A program made the position numbers and the translations under genes. From Cavia porcellus (Eukaryota > Chordata > Mammalia > Rodentia > Caviidae): DNA of 64,000 bases. The notes beneath the pieces are model-generated. The model did not search any database, was not told the DNA's origin, and saw nothing but the letters and a program-made list of their open reading frames with translations. Of the stretch, positions 51,531 to 63,480 are shown in pieces. The stretch lies in the NCBI RefSeq assembly GCF_034190915.1, contig NW_026947545.1:2666001-2730000 (forward strand), read 5' to 3'. Each line of letters starts with the position of its first letter. Position 1 is the first letter of the stretch.

Positions 51531-52174
51531 GGGTTTGTCAACAAGGGGAGGTCAGGGAACATATAATGGCAATTTGGGTAGGTTTCCAAAAAACATCGCG
51601 GGTGGTGCGCATTGTAAGGCTTTGTAACAGGCCATTCACTAGTAGGAGTGAGAAAATCATCATAGGGTGGTGTGAATCGGATGGCCTGAATTAGGATAGG
51701 CAGTGAGTGGCAATATAACATAGAGAAAAGAAATACGGTGTGGTCAGCATGGGGAGGTCAGGAAACATGAGGTGGCAATGTAGGAAAGGTTTCTGAAAAA
51801 CATCACAGGGTGGTTCGCCTTGTAAGGGTATCTAACCGGCCATTCCCTAGTAGGAGTGAGAAATACTTCACGGGAAGGTGTGAATCGGAAGGCCTGAATC
51901 AGGATAGGCAGTGAGTGGCAATGTAGGATGGAGAAAAGCATCACGGCATGGTCTTCATGGGGAGGTCAGGACACATGCAGTGGAAATGTAGGATAGGTTT
52001 CTGAAAAACATCGCGGGGTGGTGAGAATTGTAAGGCTTTCTAACAGGCCATTCACTAGTAGGAGTGAGAAAAACATCACGGGGTGGTGTGAATCAGAGGG
52101 CCTGAATTAGGAAAATCAGTGAGTGGCAATGTAGGATGGAGAAAATCACCACGGGTTGGTCAGCATGGGGAGGT

Positions 52175-52210
52175 CATGCAGTGGCAATGTAAACATGCAG
52201 TGGCAATGTA
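52175..52210 (+). repeat. Small templated duplication inside one monomer
   Basis: The 17-bp string catgcagtggcaatgta occurs twice, at 52,175 and 52,194, where monomers normally have it once. Compared with consensus, gg has been replaced by a 14-bp copy of the adjacent sequence, a net gain of 12 bp. It is the only duplication of this kind I noticed. Confidence 0.85.
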
Positions 52211-53264
52211 GGATAGGTTTCTGAAAAAAACATCGGGGTGGTGCGCATTATAAGGGTTTCTAACAGGCCATTCACTAGTAAGAGTGAGAAAATCTTCACG
52301 GGGCGGTATGAATCGGAGGGCCTGATTTATAATAGGCAGTGAGTGGCAATGTAGGATGGAGAAAACAACCACAGTGGAGTCAGCATGAGGACGTCAGGAA
52401 ACATGCAGTGGCAAAGTAGGATAGTTTTCTGAAAAACATCACTTGGTGGTGCCCATTGTAAGGCTTTCTAACAGGCCATTCACTAGTAGGAGTGAGAAAA
52501 GCATCACGCGGTGGTGTGAATCGGAGGACCTGTATTAGGACAGGCAGTGAGTGGCAATGTAGGATGGAGTAAAGCACCACGGGGTGGTCAGTATGGGGAG
52601 GTCAGGAAACATGCAGTGGCAATGCAGGATCGGTTTCTGAAAAAATATCGCGGGGTTGGGCGCATTGTAAAGGTATCTAACAGGCCATTTACTAGTAGGA
52701 GTGAGAAATACATCATGGTGTGGTGTGAATCGGAGGGCCTGAATCAAGTTAGACAGTGAGTGGCAATGTAGGATGGAGAAAAGCACCACGGGTTGGTGAG
52801 CATGGGGAGGTCAGGAAACATGCAATGGCAATGTAGGATAGGTTTCTGAAAAACATCGCGGGGTTCTGCGCATTATAAGGGTTTGTAGCAGGCCATTCAC
52901 TAGTAGGAGTGACAAAATCATCACGGGGTGGTGAGAATCAGAGGGCCTGAATTAGGATGGGCAGTGAGTGGCAATGAAGAATGTAGAAAAGCACCACAGG
53001 GTGGTCAACATGGGGAGGTAAGGAAACATGCAGTGGCAATGTAGGATAGGTTTCTGAAAAACATCGCGGTGTGGTGCACATTGTAAGGGTTTCTAACAAG
53101 CCATTCACAAGTAGGATGGCAAAAAACATCATGGGGTGGTCTGAATAGGAGGGCCTGATTTAGGATAGGCAGTGAGTGGCAATGTAGGATGGAGAAAAGC
53201 ACCACGGGGTGGTCAGCATGGGGAGGTCAGGAAACATGCAATTGTAATGTAGGATAGTTTTCTG

Positions 53265-53274
53265 AAAAAAAAAA
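53265..53274 (+). repeat. Short A10 tract
   Basis: Same position in sub-unit A, followed by ggttggtggtgcgcattg. Intermediate length between the normal A5 and the long runs. Confidence 0.7.
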
Positions 53275-54650
53275 GGTTGGTGGTGCGCATTGTAAAGATT
53301 TCTAACAGGCCATTCACTAATAGGAGTGAGAAAATCATCACGGGGTGGTGTCAATCGGAGGGCCTGAATTAGGATAGGCAGTGAGTGTCAATGTAGGATG
53401 GAGAAAAGCACCACAGGTTGGTCAGCATGGGGAGGTCAGGAAACATGCAATGGCAATATAGGATAGTTTTCTGAAAACATCACGGGGTAGTGCGGATTTT
53501 GAGGGTTTCTAACAGGCCATTCACTAGTAGGAGTGAGAAAAACATCACGGGGTTGTGTGAATCAGATGTTCTGAATTAGGATAGGCAGTGAGTGGCAATG
53601 TAGGATGGAGAAAAGCCCCACGGGGTGTTCAGCATGGGGAGGTAAGGAAACATGCAGTGGCAATGTAGGATAGGTTTCTGAAAAAAACAGCTGGGTGGTG
53701 CACATTGTAAGGCTTTCTAACAGGCCATTCACTACTAGGAGTGAGAAAAACATCATAGGGTGGTGTGAATCGGAGGGCCTGAATTAGGATAGGCAGTGAG
53801 TGGCAATATAAAATGGAGAAAAGCACCACGGTGTGGTCAGCATGGGGAGGTCAGGAAACATGCAGTGGCAATGTAGGAGAGGTTTCTGAAAAATATCACG
53901 GGGTTCTGTGCCTTGTATGGGTATCTAAACGGGCATTCCCTGGTAGGAGTGAGAAATACATCATGGGATGGTGTGAATCGGAAGGCCTGAATCAGTATAG
54001 GCAGTGAGTGGCAATGTAGGATGGAGAAAAGCACCACGGGGTGTTCAGCATGGGGAGGTCAGGAAACATGCAGTGGCAATGTAGGATAGGTTTCTGAAAA
54101 AACAGCTGGGTGGTACGCATTGTAAGGGTTTCTAACAGGCCATTCACAAGTAGGAGTGAAGAAAACATCACAGGGTGGTGTGAATCAGAGCGTCTGAAGT
54201 AGGATAGGCTGTGAGTGGCTATGTAGGATGGAGAAAACCACCACGGGTTTGTCAGCATGGGGAGGCAAGGAAAGATGTACTGGTAATGGAGAATAGGTTT
54301 CTGATAAGCATGATTGTGTGGTGCGCATTGTAAGGGTTTCTAACAGGCCATTCACTAGTAGGTGTGAGAACAACATCACGCGGTGGTTTGAATCGGAGGC
54401 ACTGAATTAGGATAGGGAGTGAGAGGCAATGTAGGATGGAGAAAAGCACCACAGGGTGGTCAGCATGGGGAGGTCAGGAAACATGCAATGGAAATGTAGG
54501 ATAGGTATCTGAAAATAACAGCATGTGGTGCGCATTGTAAGGGTTTCTAACAGGCCATTAACAAGTAGGAGTGAGGAAAACATCACGGGGTGGTTTCTAT
54601 CAGATGTTCTGAATTAGGATATACAGTGAGTGGCAATGTAGGATGGAGAA

Positions 54651-57053
54651 AAGCACCATGGGGTTGTCAGCATGGGGAGGTCAGGAAACATGCATTGGCA
54701 ATGTAGGATAGGTTTCTGAAAAACATCGCTGGTGGTGCGCATTGTAAGGCTTTCTTACAGGCCATTCACTAGTAGGAGTGAGAAAAACATCACAGGGTGG
54801 TGTGAATCGGAGGGCCTGAATTAGGATAGGCAGTGAGTGCCAATATAAAATGGAGAAAAGCACCACGGTGTGGTCATCATGGGGATGTCAGGAAACATGC
54901 TGTGGCAATGTAGGAAAGGTTTGTGAAAAACGTCACGGGGTGGTGATCTTGTAAGGGTATCTAACCGGCCATTCCCTGGTAGGAGTGAGAAATACATCAC
55001 GGGAGGGGGTGAATCGGAAGGCCTGAATAAGAATAGGCAGGGAGTGGCAATGTAGGATGGAGAAAAGAACCACGGCATGGTGATCATGGGGAGGTCAGGA
55101 CACATGCAGTGGCAACGTAGGATAGGTTTCTTAAAAACATAGCGAGGTGGTGAGAATTGTAAGTCTTTCTAACAGGCCATTCACTAGTATGAGTGAGAAA
55201 GACATCACGGGGTGGTGTGAATCAGAGGGCCTCAATTATGAAAATCAGTGAGTGGCAATGTAGGATGGAGAAAAGCACCACGGGGTGTTCAGCATGGGGT
55301 GGTCAGGAAACATGCAGTGGCAATGTATGATAGGTTTCTGAAAAAACAGCGGGGTGGTGGGCATTGTAAGGGTTTCTAACAGACCATTCACTAGTAGAAG
55401 TGAGAAATACATCACGGCGTGGTGTGAATCAGAGGGCCTGATTTAGGATAGGCAGTGAGTGGCAATGTGGGATGGAGAAAAGCACCAAGGGGTGGTCAGC
55501 ATGAGGATTTCAGAAAGCATGCAGTGGCAAGTTAGGATAGTTTTCTGAAAATCATCACGGGGTGGTGCCCATTGTAAGGCTTTCTAACACGTCATTCACT
55601 ACTAGGAGTGAGAAATACATCATGGTGTGGTGTGAATCGGAGGGTCTGAATCAAGTTAGACAGTGAGTGGCAATGTAGGATTTAGAAAAGCACCACGGGT
55701 TGGTGAGCAAGGGGAGGTCAGCAAACATGCAATGGCAATGTAGGATAGGTTTTTGAAAAACATCGCGGGGTTGTGCACATTGTAAGTGTTTGTAGCCGGC
55801 CATTCACTAGTAGGAGTGAGAAAAACATCACGGGGTGGTGTGAATCAGAGGTCCTGAATTAGGATAGCTAGTGAGTGGCAATGTAGGATGGAGAAAAGCA
55901 CCACGGGGTGGTCAACAGGGGGAGGTCAGGAAACATACAATGGCAATGTAGGATAGGTTTCTAAAAAACATCGCGGTGTGGTGCGCATTGTAAGGGTTTT
56001 TAACAAGCCATTCACAAGTAGGAGTGTAGAAAACATCATGGGGTGGTGTGAATCGGAGGGCCTGAATTAGGATAGGCTGTGAGTGGCAATGTAGGATGGA
56101 GAAAAGCACCACGGTGTGGTCAGCATGTGGAGGTCAGGAAACATGCAGTGGTAATGTAGGATAGTTTTCTGAAAACATCACGGGGTGGTGCGGATTTTAA
56201 GGATTTCTAACAGGCCATTCACTAGTAGGAGTGAGAAAAACATCACGGGGTTGTGTGAATCTGAGGGCCTGAATAAGGATAGGCAGTGAGTACCAATATA
56301 AAATGGAGAAAAGCTCCACGGAGTGGTCAGCATGGGGAGGCCAGGACACATGCAGTGGCAATGCAGGATCGGTTTGTGAAAAACATCGCGGGGTTGGGCG
56401 CATTGTAAAGGTATCTAGCAGGCCATTTACTAGTAGGAGTGAGAAATACATCATGGTGTGGTGTGAATCAGAGGGCCTGAATCAAGTTAGACAGTGAGTG
56501 GCAATGTAGGATGGAGAAAAGCACCACGGGTTGTTGAGCATGGGGAGGTCAGGAAACATGCAATGGCAATGTAGGATAGGTTTCTGAAAAACATCGTGGG
56601 GTTGTGCGCATTATAAGGGTTTGTAGCAGGCCATTCACTATCAGGAGTGCCAAAATCATCACAGGGTGGTGTGAATCGGAGGGCCTGAATTAGGATAGGC
56701 AGTGAGTGGCAATGAAGAATGTAGGAAAGCACTACGGTGTGGTCAACATGGGGAGGTCAGGAAACATGCAATGGCAATGTAGGATAGGTTTCTAAAAAAC
56801 ATCGCGGTGTGGTGCGCATTCTAAGGGTTTCTAACAAGCCATTCACAAGTAGGATCGCAAAAAACATCACGGGGTGGTGTGAATCCGAGAGCCTGATTTA
56901 GGATAGGCAGTGAGTGGCAATGTAGAATGGAGAAAAGCACCAAGGGATGGTCAGCATGGGGAGGTCAGGAAACATGCAATGGTAATGTAGGATAATTTTC
57001 TGGAAAAAAAAGCTGGGTGGTGCGCCTTGTAAAAATTTCTAACAGGCCATTCC
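54651..57053 (+). repeat. Segment echoed 12 monomers later
   Basis: About 54.65-56.15 kb matches 57.15-58.64 kb at an offset of 2493 bp (12 monomers), for example the rare cattcactactagg monomer at 55,593 and 58,086. The rest, 56.2-57.05 kb, resembles 52.6-53.3 kb instead. So this is a partial, older copy of the start of the next block. No gene seen. Confidence 0.8.
57004..57011 (+). repeat. Short A8 tract
   Basis: Followed by gctgggtggtgcgccttg; lies just before the start of the 22-monomer HOR. Confidence 0.7.
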
Positions 57054-58665
57054 CTAGTAGGATTGAGAAAATACATCACGGGGTGGTGTGAATCGGAGGG
57101 CCTGAATTAGGATAGGCAGTGAGTGGCAATGTATGATGGAGAAAAGCACCACAGGGTGGTCAGCATAGGGAGGTCAGGAAACATGCAATAGCAATGTAGG
57201 ATAGGTTTCTGAAAAACATCGCTGGTGGTGCGCATTGTAAGGCTTTCTAACAGGCCATTCACCAGTAGGAGTGAGAAAAACCTCACAGGGTGGTGTGAAT
57301 CGTAGGGCCTGAATTAGGATAGGCAGTGAGTGCCAATATAAAATGGAGAAAAGCACCATGGTGTGGTCATCATGGGGAGGTCAGGAAACATGCTGTGGCA
57401 ATGTAGGAAAGGTTTCTGAAAAACGTCACGGGGTGGTGCGCCTTGTAAGGGTATCTAACCGGCCATTCCCTGGTAGGAGTGAGAAATACATCACAGGAGG
57501 GTGTGAATCGGAAGGCCTGAATCAGAATAGGCAGTGAGTGGCAATGTAGGATGGAGAAAAGCACCACGGCATGGTCATCATGGGGAGGTCAGGACACATG
57601 CAGTGGCAATGTAGGATAGGTTTCTTAAAAACATCGCGAGGTGGTGAGAATTCTAAGTCTTTCTAACAGGCCATTCACTAGTAGGAGTGAGAAAGACATC
57701 ACGGGGTGGTGTGAATCAGAGGGCCTCAATTATTAAAAGCAGTGAGTGGCAATGTAGGATGGAGAAAAGCACCACGGGCTGTTCAGCATGGGGAGGTCAG
57801 GAAACATGCAGTGGCAATGTATGATAGGTTTCTGAAAAAACAGCGGGGTGGTGGGCATTGTAAGGGTTTCTAACAGACCATTCACTAGTAGAAGTGAGAA
57901 ATACATCATGGCGTGGTGTGAATCAGAGGGCCTCATTTAGGATAGGCAGTGAGTGGCAATGTGGGATGGAGAAAAGCACCACGGGGTGGTCAGCATGAGG
58001 AGGTCAGAAAACATGCAGTGGCAAGTTAGGATAGTTTTCTGAAAATCATCAGGGGGGGTGCCCATTGTAAGGCTTTCTAACAGGTCATTCACTACTAGGA
58101 GTGAGAAATACATCATGGTGTGGTGTGAATCGGAGGGTCTGAATCAAGTTAGACAGTGAGTGGCAATGTAGGATTTAGAAAAGCACCACGGGTTGGTGAG
58201 CAAGGGGAGGTCAGGAAATATGCAATGGCAATGTAGGATAGGTTTGTGAAAAACATCGCGGGGTTGGGCGCATTGTAAGCGTTTGTAGCCGGCCATTCAC
58301 AAGTAGGAGTGAGAAAAACATCACGGGGTGGTGTGAATCAGAGGTCCTGAATTAGGATAGTTAGTGAGTGGCAATGTAGGATGGAGAAAAGCACCACGGA
58401 GTGGTCAACATGGGGAAGTCAGGAAACATACAATGGCAATGTAGGATAGGTTTCTGAAAAACATCGCGGTGTGGTGCGCATTGTAAGGGTTTTTAACAAG
58501 CCATTCACAAGTAGGAGTGCAAAAAAACATCATTGGGTGGTGTGAATCGGAGGGCCTGAATTAGGATAGGCTGTGAGTGGCAATGTAGGATGGAGAAAAG
58601 CACCACGGGGTGGTCAGCATTGGGAGGTCACGAAACATGCAGTGGCAATTTAGGATAGGTTTCTG

Positions 58666-58684
58666 AAAAAAAAAAAAAAAAAAA
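58666..58684 (+). repeat. A-run, 19 nt (22-mer copy 1)
   Basis: Followed by cggggtggtgcacattg. The equivalent run in copy 2 is 18 nt. Confidence 0.95.
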
Positions 58685-58882
58685 CGGGGTGGTGCACATT
58701 GTAAGGGTTTCTAACAGGCCATTCACTAGTAGGAGTCAGAAAAACATCACGGGGTGGTGTGAATCGGAGCGCCTGATTTAGGATAGGCAGTGAGTGGCAA
58801 TGTAGGATGGAGAAAAGCACCACGGGGTCATCAGCGTTGGGAGGTCACGAAACATGCAGTGCCAATGTAGGATAAGTTTCTG

Positions 58883-58898
58883 AAAAAAAAAATAAAAA
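58883..58898 (+). repeat. Interrupted A-run, A10-T-A5
   Basis: Lies one monomer after the run at 58,666. The T interruption is at 58,893. It has the same structure and length in the second 22-mer copy. Confidence 0.9.
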
Positions 58899-61800
58899 CG
58901 GGGTGGTGCGCATTGTAAGGGTTTCTAACAGGCCATTGACTAGTAGGAGTCAGAAAAACATCACGGGGTGGTGTGAATCAGATGGCCTGAATTAGGATAG
59001 GAGGTGAGTGTAAACGTAAAATGAGAAAAGCACCACGGTGTGGTCAGCATGGGGAGGTCAGAAAACATGCAGTGGCAATGTAGGATAGATTTATGAAAAA
59101 CATCGCGGGGTGGTGCGCATTGTAAGGTTTTCTAACAGGCCTTTCACTAGTATGAGTGAGAAAAATATAATGGGGTGGTATGAATTGGAGGGCCTGAATC
59201 AGGATAGGCAGTGAGTGGCAATGTAGGATGGAGAAAAGCACTACGGGGTGGTCAGCATGGGGAAGTCAGGAAACATGCAGTGGCAATGTAGGATCGGTTT
59301 CTGAAAAACATCACCCGGTAGTGCGCATTGTAAGGGTTTCTAACAGGCCATTTACTAGTAGGAGTGAGAAGAACATCACAGGGTGGTGTGAATCGGAGGG
59401 CCTGAGTAAGGATAGGCAGTGAGTGGAAACGTAAAATGGAGAAAAGCGCCACTGTGTGGTCAGCATGGGGAGGTCAGGAAACATGCAGTTGGAATGTAGG
59501 ATAGGTTTCTGAAAAACATCGCGGTGTTGTGCGCATTGTAAGGTTTTCTAACAGGCCATTGACTAGTAGGAGCGAGAAAAATATCACGGTGTGGTGTGAA
59601 TCAAAGTGGCTGAATCAGGATAGGCAGTAAGTGGCAATGCAGGATGGAGAAAAGCACCAGGGGTGGTCAGCATGGGGAGGGCAGGAAAAATGCAGTGGAA
59701 ATGTAGGATATTTTTCTGAAAATCATCACAGGGTGGTGTGCATTGTAAGGGTTTCTAACAGGCCATTCATTGGTAGGAGTGAGAAAAACATTACGGGGTG
59801 GTGTGAATCAGATGTTTTGAATTAGGATAGGCAGTGATTGACAATGTAGCATGGAGAAAAGCACCAGAAGGTGGGCAGGATGGGGATGTCAGGAAACATG
59901 CAGTGGCACTGTAGGACAGAATTCGGAAAAACAACGCGGGTGGTGCGCATTGTAAGTGTTTCTAACAGGCCATTCACTAGTAGGTGTGAGAAAAACATCA
60001 CGGGGTGGTGTGAATCGGTGGTCCTGAAATAGGATATGCAGTGAGTGGCACTGTAGGTTGAAGAAAAGCACCACGGGGTGGTCAGGATGGGGAGGTCAGG
60101 AAACATGCAGTGGCAATGTAGGATAGGTTTCTGAAAAACATCGCTGGGTGGTGCGCATTGTAAGGGATTCTAACAGGCCATTCACTAGTAGGAGTGAGAA
60201 AAACATCAGGGGCTGGTGTGAATCGGTGGCTTAAATTAGGAAAGGTAATGAGTGGCAATGTAAAATGGAGAAAAACACCACGGTCTGGTCAGCATTGGGA
60301 GGTCAGGAATCATGCAGTGGCAATGTAGGAAAGGTTTCTGAAAAACATCGCGGGGTGGTGCCCATGGTAAGGTTTCTAACAGGCCATTAACTAGTAGAAG
60401 TGAGAAAAACATCACTGGGTGGTGTGAATCGGATGGCGTGAATCAGGATATGCTGTGAGGGGCAATGCAGGATGGAGAAAAGCACCAAGGGGTGGTCATC
60501 ATGGGGAGGTCAGGAAACATGCACTGGCAATGTAGGATAGGTTTCTGAAAAACATCGCGGGGTGGTACGCATTGTAAGGGTTTCAAACAGGCCATTCACT
60601 AGTAGGAGTGAGAAAAACATCACGGGGTAGTGTGAATAGGAGGGCCTGAATTAGGATAGGCAGTGAGTGGCACCGTAGGATGGAGAAAAGCACCATGGGG
60701 AGGTCAGCATTGGGAGGTCAGGAATCATGCAGTGGCAATGTAGGATAGGTTTCTGAAAATCATCGCGGGGTGGTGCGCATGTTAAGGTTTCTAACAGGCC
60801 ATTCACTAGTAGGAGTGAGAAAAACATCACGGGATGGTGTGAATCGGATGGCCTGAATTATGATAGGCAGTGAGTAGAAACGTAAAAGGGAGAAAAGCAC
60901 CACGGTGTGGTCAGCATGGGGAGGTCAGAAAACATGCAGTGCCAAAGTAAGATAGGTTTCTGAAAAACTTCGCGGGGTGATGCGCATTGTAAGGGTTTCT
61001 AACAGGCCTTTCACTAGTACGAGTGAGAAAAATATAACGGGGTGGTATGAATTGGAGGGCCTTAATCAGGATACGAAGTGAGTGGCAATGTAGGATGGAG
61101 AAAAGCACCACGGGGTGGTCAGCATGCGGAAGTCAGGAAACATGCAGTGGCAATGCAGGATACGTTTATGAAAAACATCGCCCGGTAGTGCGCATTGTAA
61201 GGGTTTCTAACAGGCCATTCACTAGTAGGAGTGAGAAAACCATCACGGGGTGGTGTGAATCGGAGGGCCTGAATTAAGATAGGCAGTGAGTGGAAACGTA
61301 AAATGGAGAAAAGCACCACAGTGTGGTCAGCATGGGGAGGTCAGGAAACATGCAGTGGCAATGTAGGATAAGTTTCTGAAAACATCGCGGGGTGGTGCGC
61401 ATTGTAAGGTTTTCTATCAGGCCATTCACTAGTAGGAGTGAGAAAAATATAATAGGGTGGTGTGAATTGGAGGAGCTGAATCAGGATAGGCAGTGAGTGG
61501 CAATGTAGATTGGAGAAAAGCACCACGGGGTGGTCAGCATGGGGAAGTCAGGAAAAATGCATTGGCAATGTAGGATAGGTTTCTGAAAAACATCGCAAGG
61601 TAGTGCGCATTGTAAGGCTTTCTAACAGGCCATTCACTAGTAGGATTGAGAAAATACATCACGGGGTGGTGTGAATCGGAGGGCCTGAATTAGGATAGGC
61701 AGTGAGTGGCAATGTATGATGGAGAAAAGCACCACAGGGTGGTCAGCATAGGGAGGTCAGGAAACATGCAATAGCAATGTAGGATAGGTTTCTGAAAAAC

Positions 61801-63248
61801 ATCGCTGGTGGTGCGCATTGTAAGGCTTTCTAACAGGCCATTCACCAGTAGGAGTGAGAAAAACCTCACAGGGTGGTGTGAATCATAGGGCCTGAATTAG
61901 GATAGGCAGTGAGTGCCAATATAAAATGGAGAAAAGCACCATGGTGTGGTCATCATGGGGAGGTCAGGAAACATGCTGTGGCAATGTAGGAAAGGTTTCT
62001 GAAAAACGTCACGGGGTGGTGCGCCTTGTAAGGGTATCTAACCGGCCATTCCCTGGTAGGAGTGAGAAATACATCACAGGAGGGTGTGAATCGGAAGGTC
62101 TGAATCAGAATAGGCAGTGAGTGGCAATGTAGGATGGAGAAAAGCACCACGGCATGGTCATCATGGGGAGGTCAGGACACATGCAGTGGCAATGTAGGAT
62201 AGGTTTCTTAAAAACATCGCGAGGTGGTGAGAATTCTAAGTCTTTCTAACAGGCCATTCACTAGTAGGAGTGAGAAAGACATCACGGGGTGGTGTGAATC
62301 AGAGGGCCTCAATTATTAAAAGCAGTGAGTGGCAATGTAGGATGGAGAAAAGCACCACGGGCTGTTCAGCATGGGGAGGTCAGGAAACATGCAGTGGCAA
62401 TGTATGATAGGTTTCTGAAAAAACAGCGGGGTGGTGGGCATTGTAAGGGTTTCTAACAGACCATTCACTAGTAGAAGTGAGAAATACATCATGGCGTGGT
62501 GTGAATTAGAGGGCCTGATTTAGGATAGGCAGTGAGTGGCAATGTGGGATGGAGAAAAGCACCACGGGGTGGTCAGCATGAGGAGGTCAGAAAACATGCA
62601 GTGGCAAGTTAGAATAGTTTTCTGAAAATCATCAGGGGGGGTGCCCATTGTAAGGCTTTCTAACAGGTCATTCACTACTAGGAGTGAGAAATACATCATG
62701 GTGTGGTGTGAATCGGAGGGTCTGAATCAAGTTAGACAGTGAGTGGCAATGTAGGATTTAGAAAAGCACCACGGGTTGGTGAGCAAGGGGAGGTCAGGAA
62801 ATATGCAATGGCAATGTAGGATAGGTTTGTGAAAAACATCGCGGGGTTGGGCGCATTGTAAGCGTTTGTAGCCGGCCATTCACAAGTAGGAGTGAGAAAA
62901 ACATCACGGGGTGGTGTGAATCAGAGGTCCTGAATTAGGATAGTTAGTGAGTGGCAATGTAGGATGGAGAAAAGCACCACGGAGTGGTCAACATGGGGAA
63001 GTCAGAAAACATACAATGGCAATGTAGGATAGGTTTCTGAAAAACATCGCGGTGTGGTGCACATTGTAAGGGTTTTTAACAAGCCATTCACAAGTAGGAG
63101 TGCAAAAAAACATCATTGGGTGGTGTGAATCGGAGGGCCTGAATTAGGATAGGCTGTGAGTGGCAATGTAGGATGGAGAAAAGCACCACGGGGTGGTCAG
63201 CATTGGGAGGTCACGAAACATGCAGTGGCAATGTAGGATAGGTTTTTG

Positions 63249-63266
63249 AAAAAAAAAAAAAAAAAA
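63249..63266 (+). repeat. A-run, 18 nt (22-mer copy 2)
   Basis: Counterpart of 58,666, one base shorter. Confidence 0.95.
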
Positions 63267-63464
63267 CGGGGTGGTGCACATTGTAAGGGTTTCTAACAGG
63301 CCATTCACTAGTAGGAGTCAGAAAAACATCACGGGGTGGTGTGAATCGGAGCGCCTGATTTAGGATAGGCAGTGAGTGGCAATGTAGGATGGAGAAAAGC
63401 ACCACGGGGTCATCAGCGTTGGGAGGTCACGAAACATGCAGTGCCAATGTAGGATAAGTTTCTG

Positions 63465-63480
63465 AAAAAAAAAATAAAAA
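63465..63480 (+). repeat. Interrupted A-run, A10-T-A5
   Basis: Counterpart of 58,883 with identical length, consistent with an interrupted run being more stable than the pure run next to it. Confidence 0.9.

Larger units (their letters stand above)
51531..54650 (+). repeat. Diverged monomers without a clear local HOR
   Basis: About 15 monomers. Echoes of 46.9-47.6 kb (26 monomers away) occur at 52.3-53.0 kb. Contains a small templated duplication at 52,175-52,210 and an A10 tract of the A-run class at 53,265. No tandem HOR is visible inside the block itself. No gene seen. Confidence 0.75.
57054..61636 (+). repeat. 22-monomer HOR, copy 1 (4583 bp)
   Basis: From about 57,054 the sequence is repeated nearly base for base 4583 bp later, starting at 61,637. 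Landmarks are ccctgg near 57,467, cattcactactagg near 58,086, the A-run at 58,666 and the interrupted A-run at 58,883. Inside it a 9-monomer echo (1867 bp) links 59.04-59.45 kb with 60.91-61.32 kb. This HOR is distinct from the 36-mer. No gene seen. Confidence 0.9.

Noticed and set aside
59919..59935. Possible CENP-B box at ttcggaaaaacaacgcggg
   Set aside because: TTCG is present, but the A and CGGG are not at the required spacing, and it occurs in one variant monomer only.
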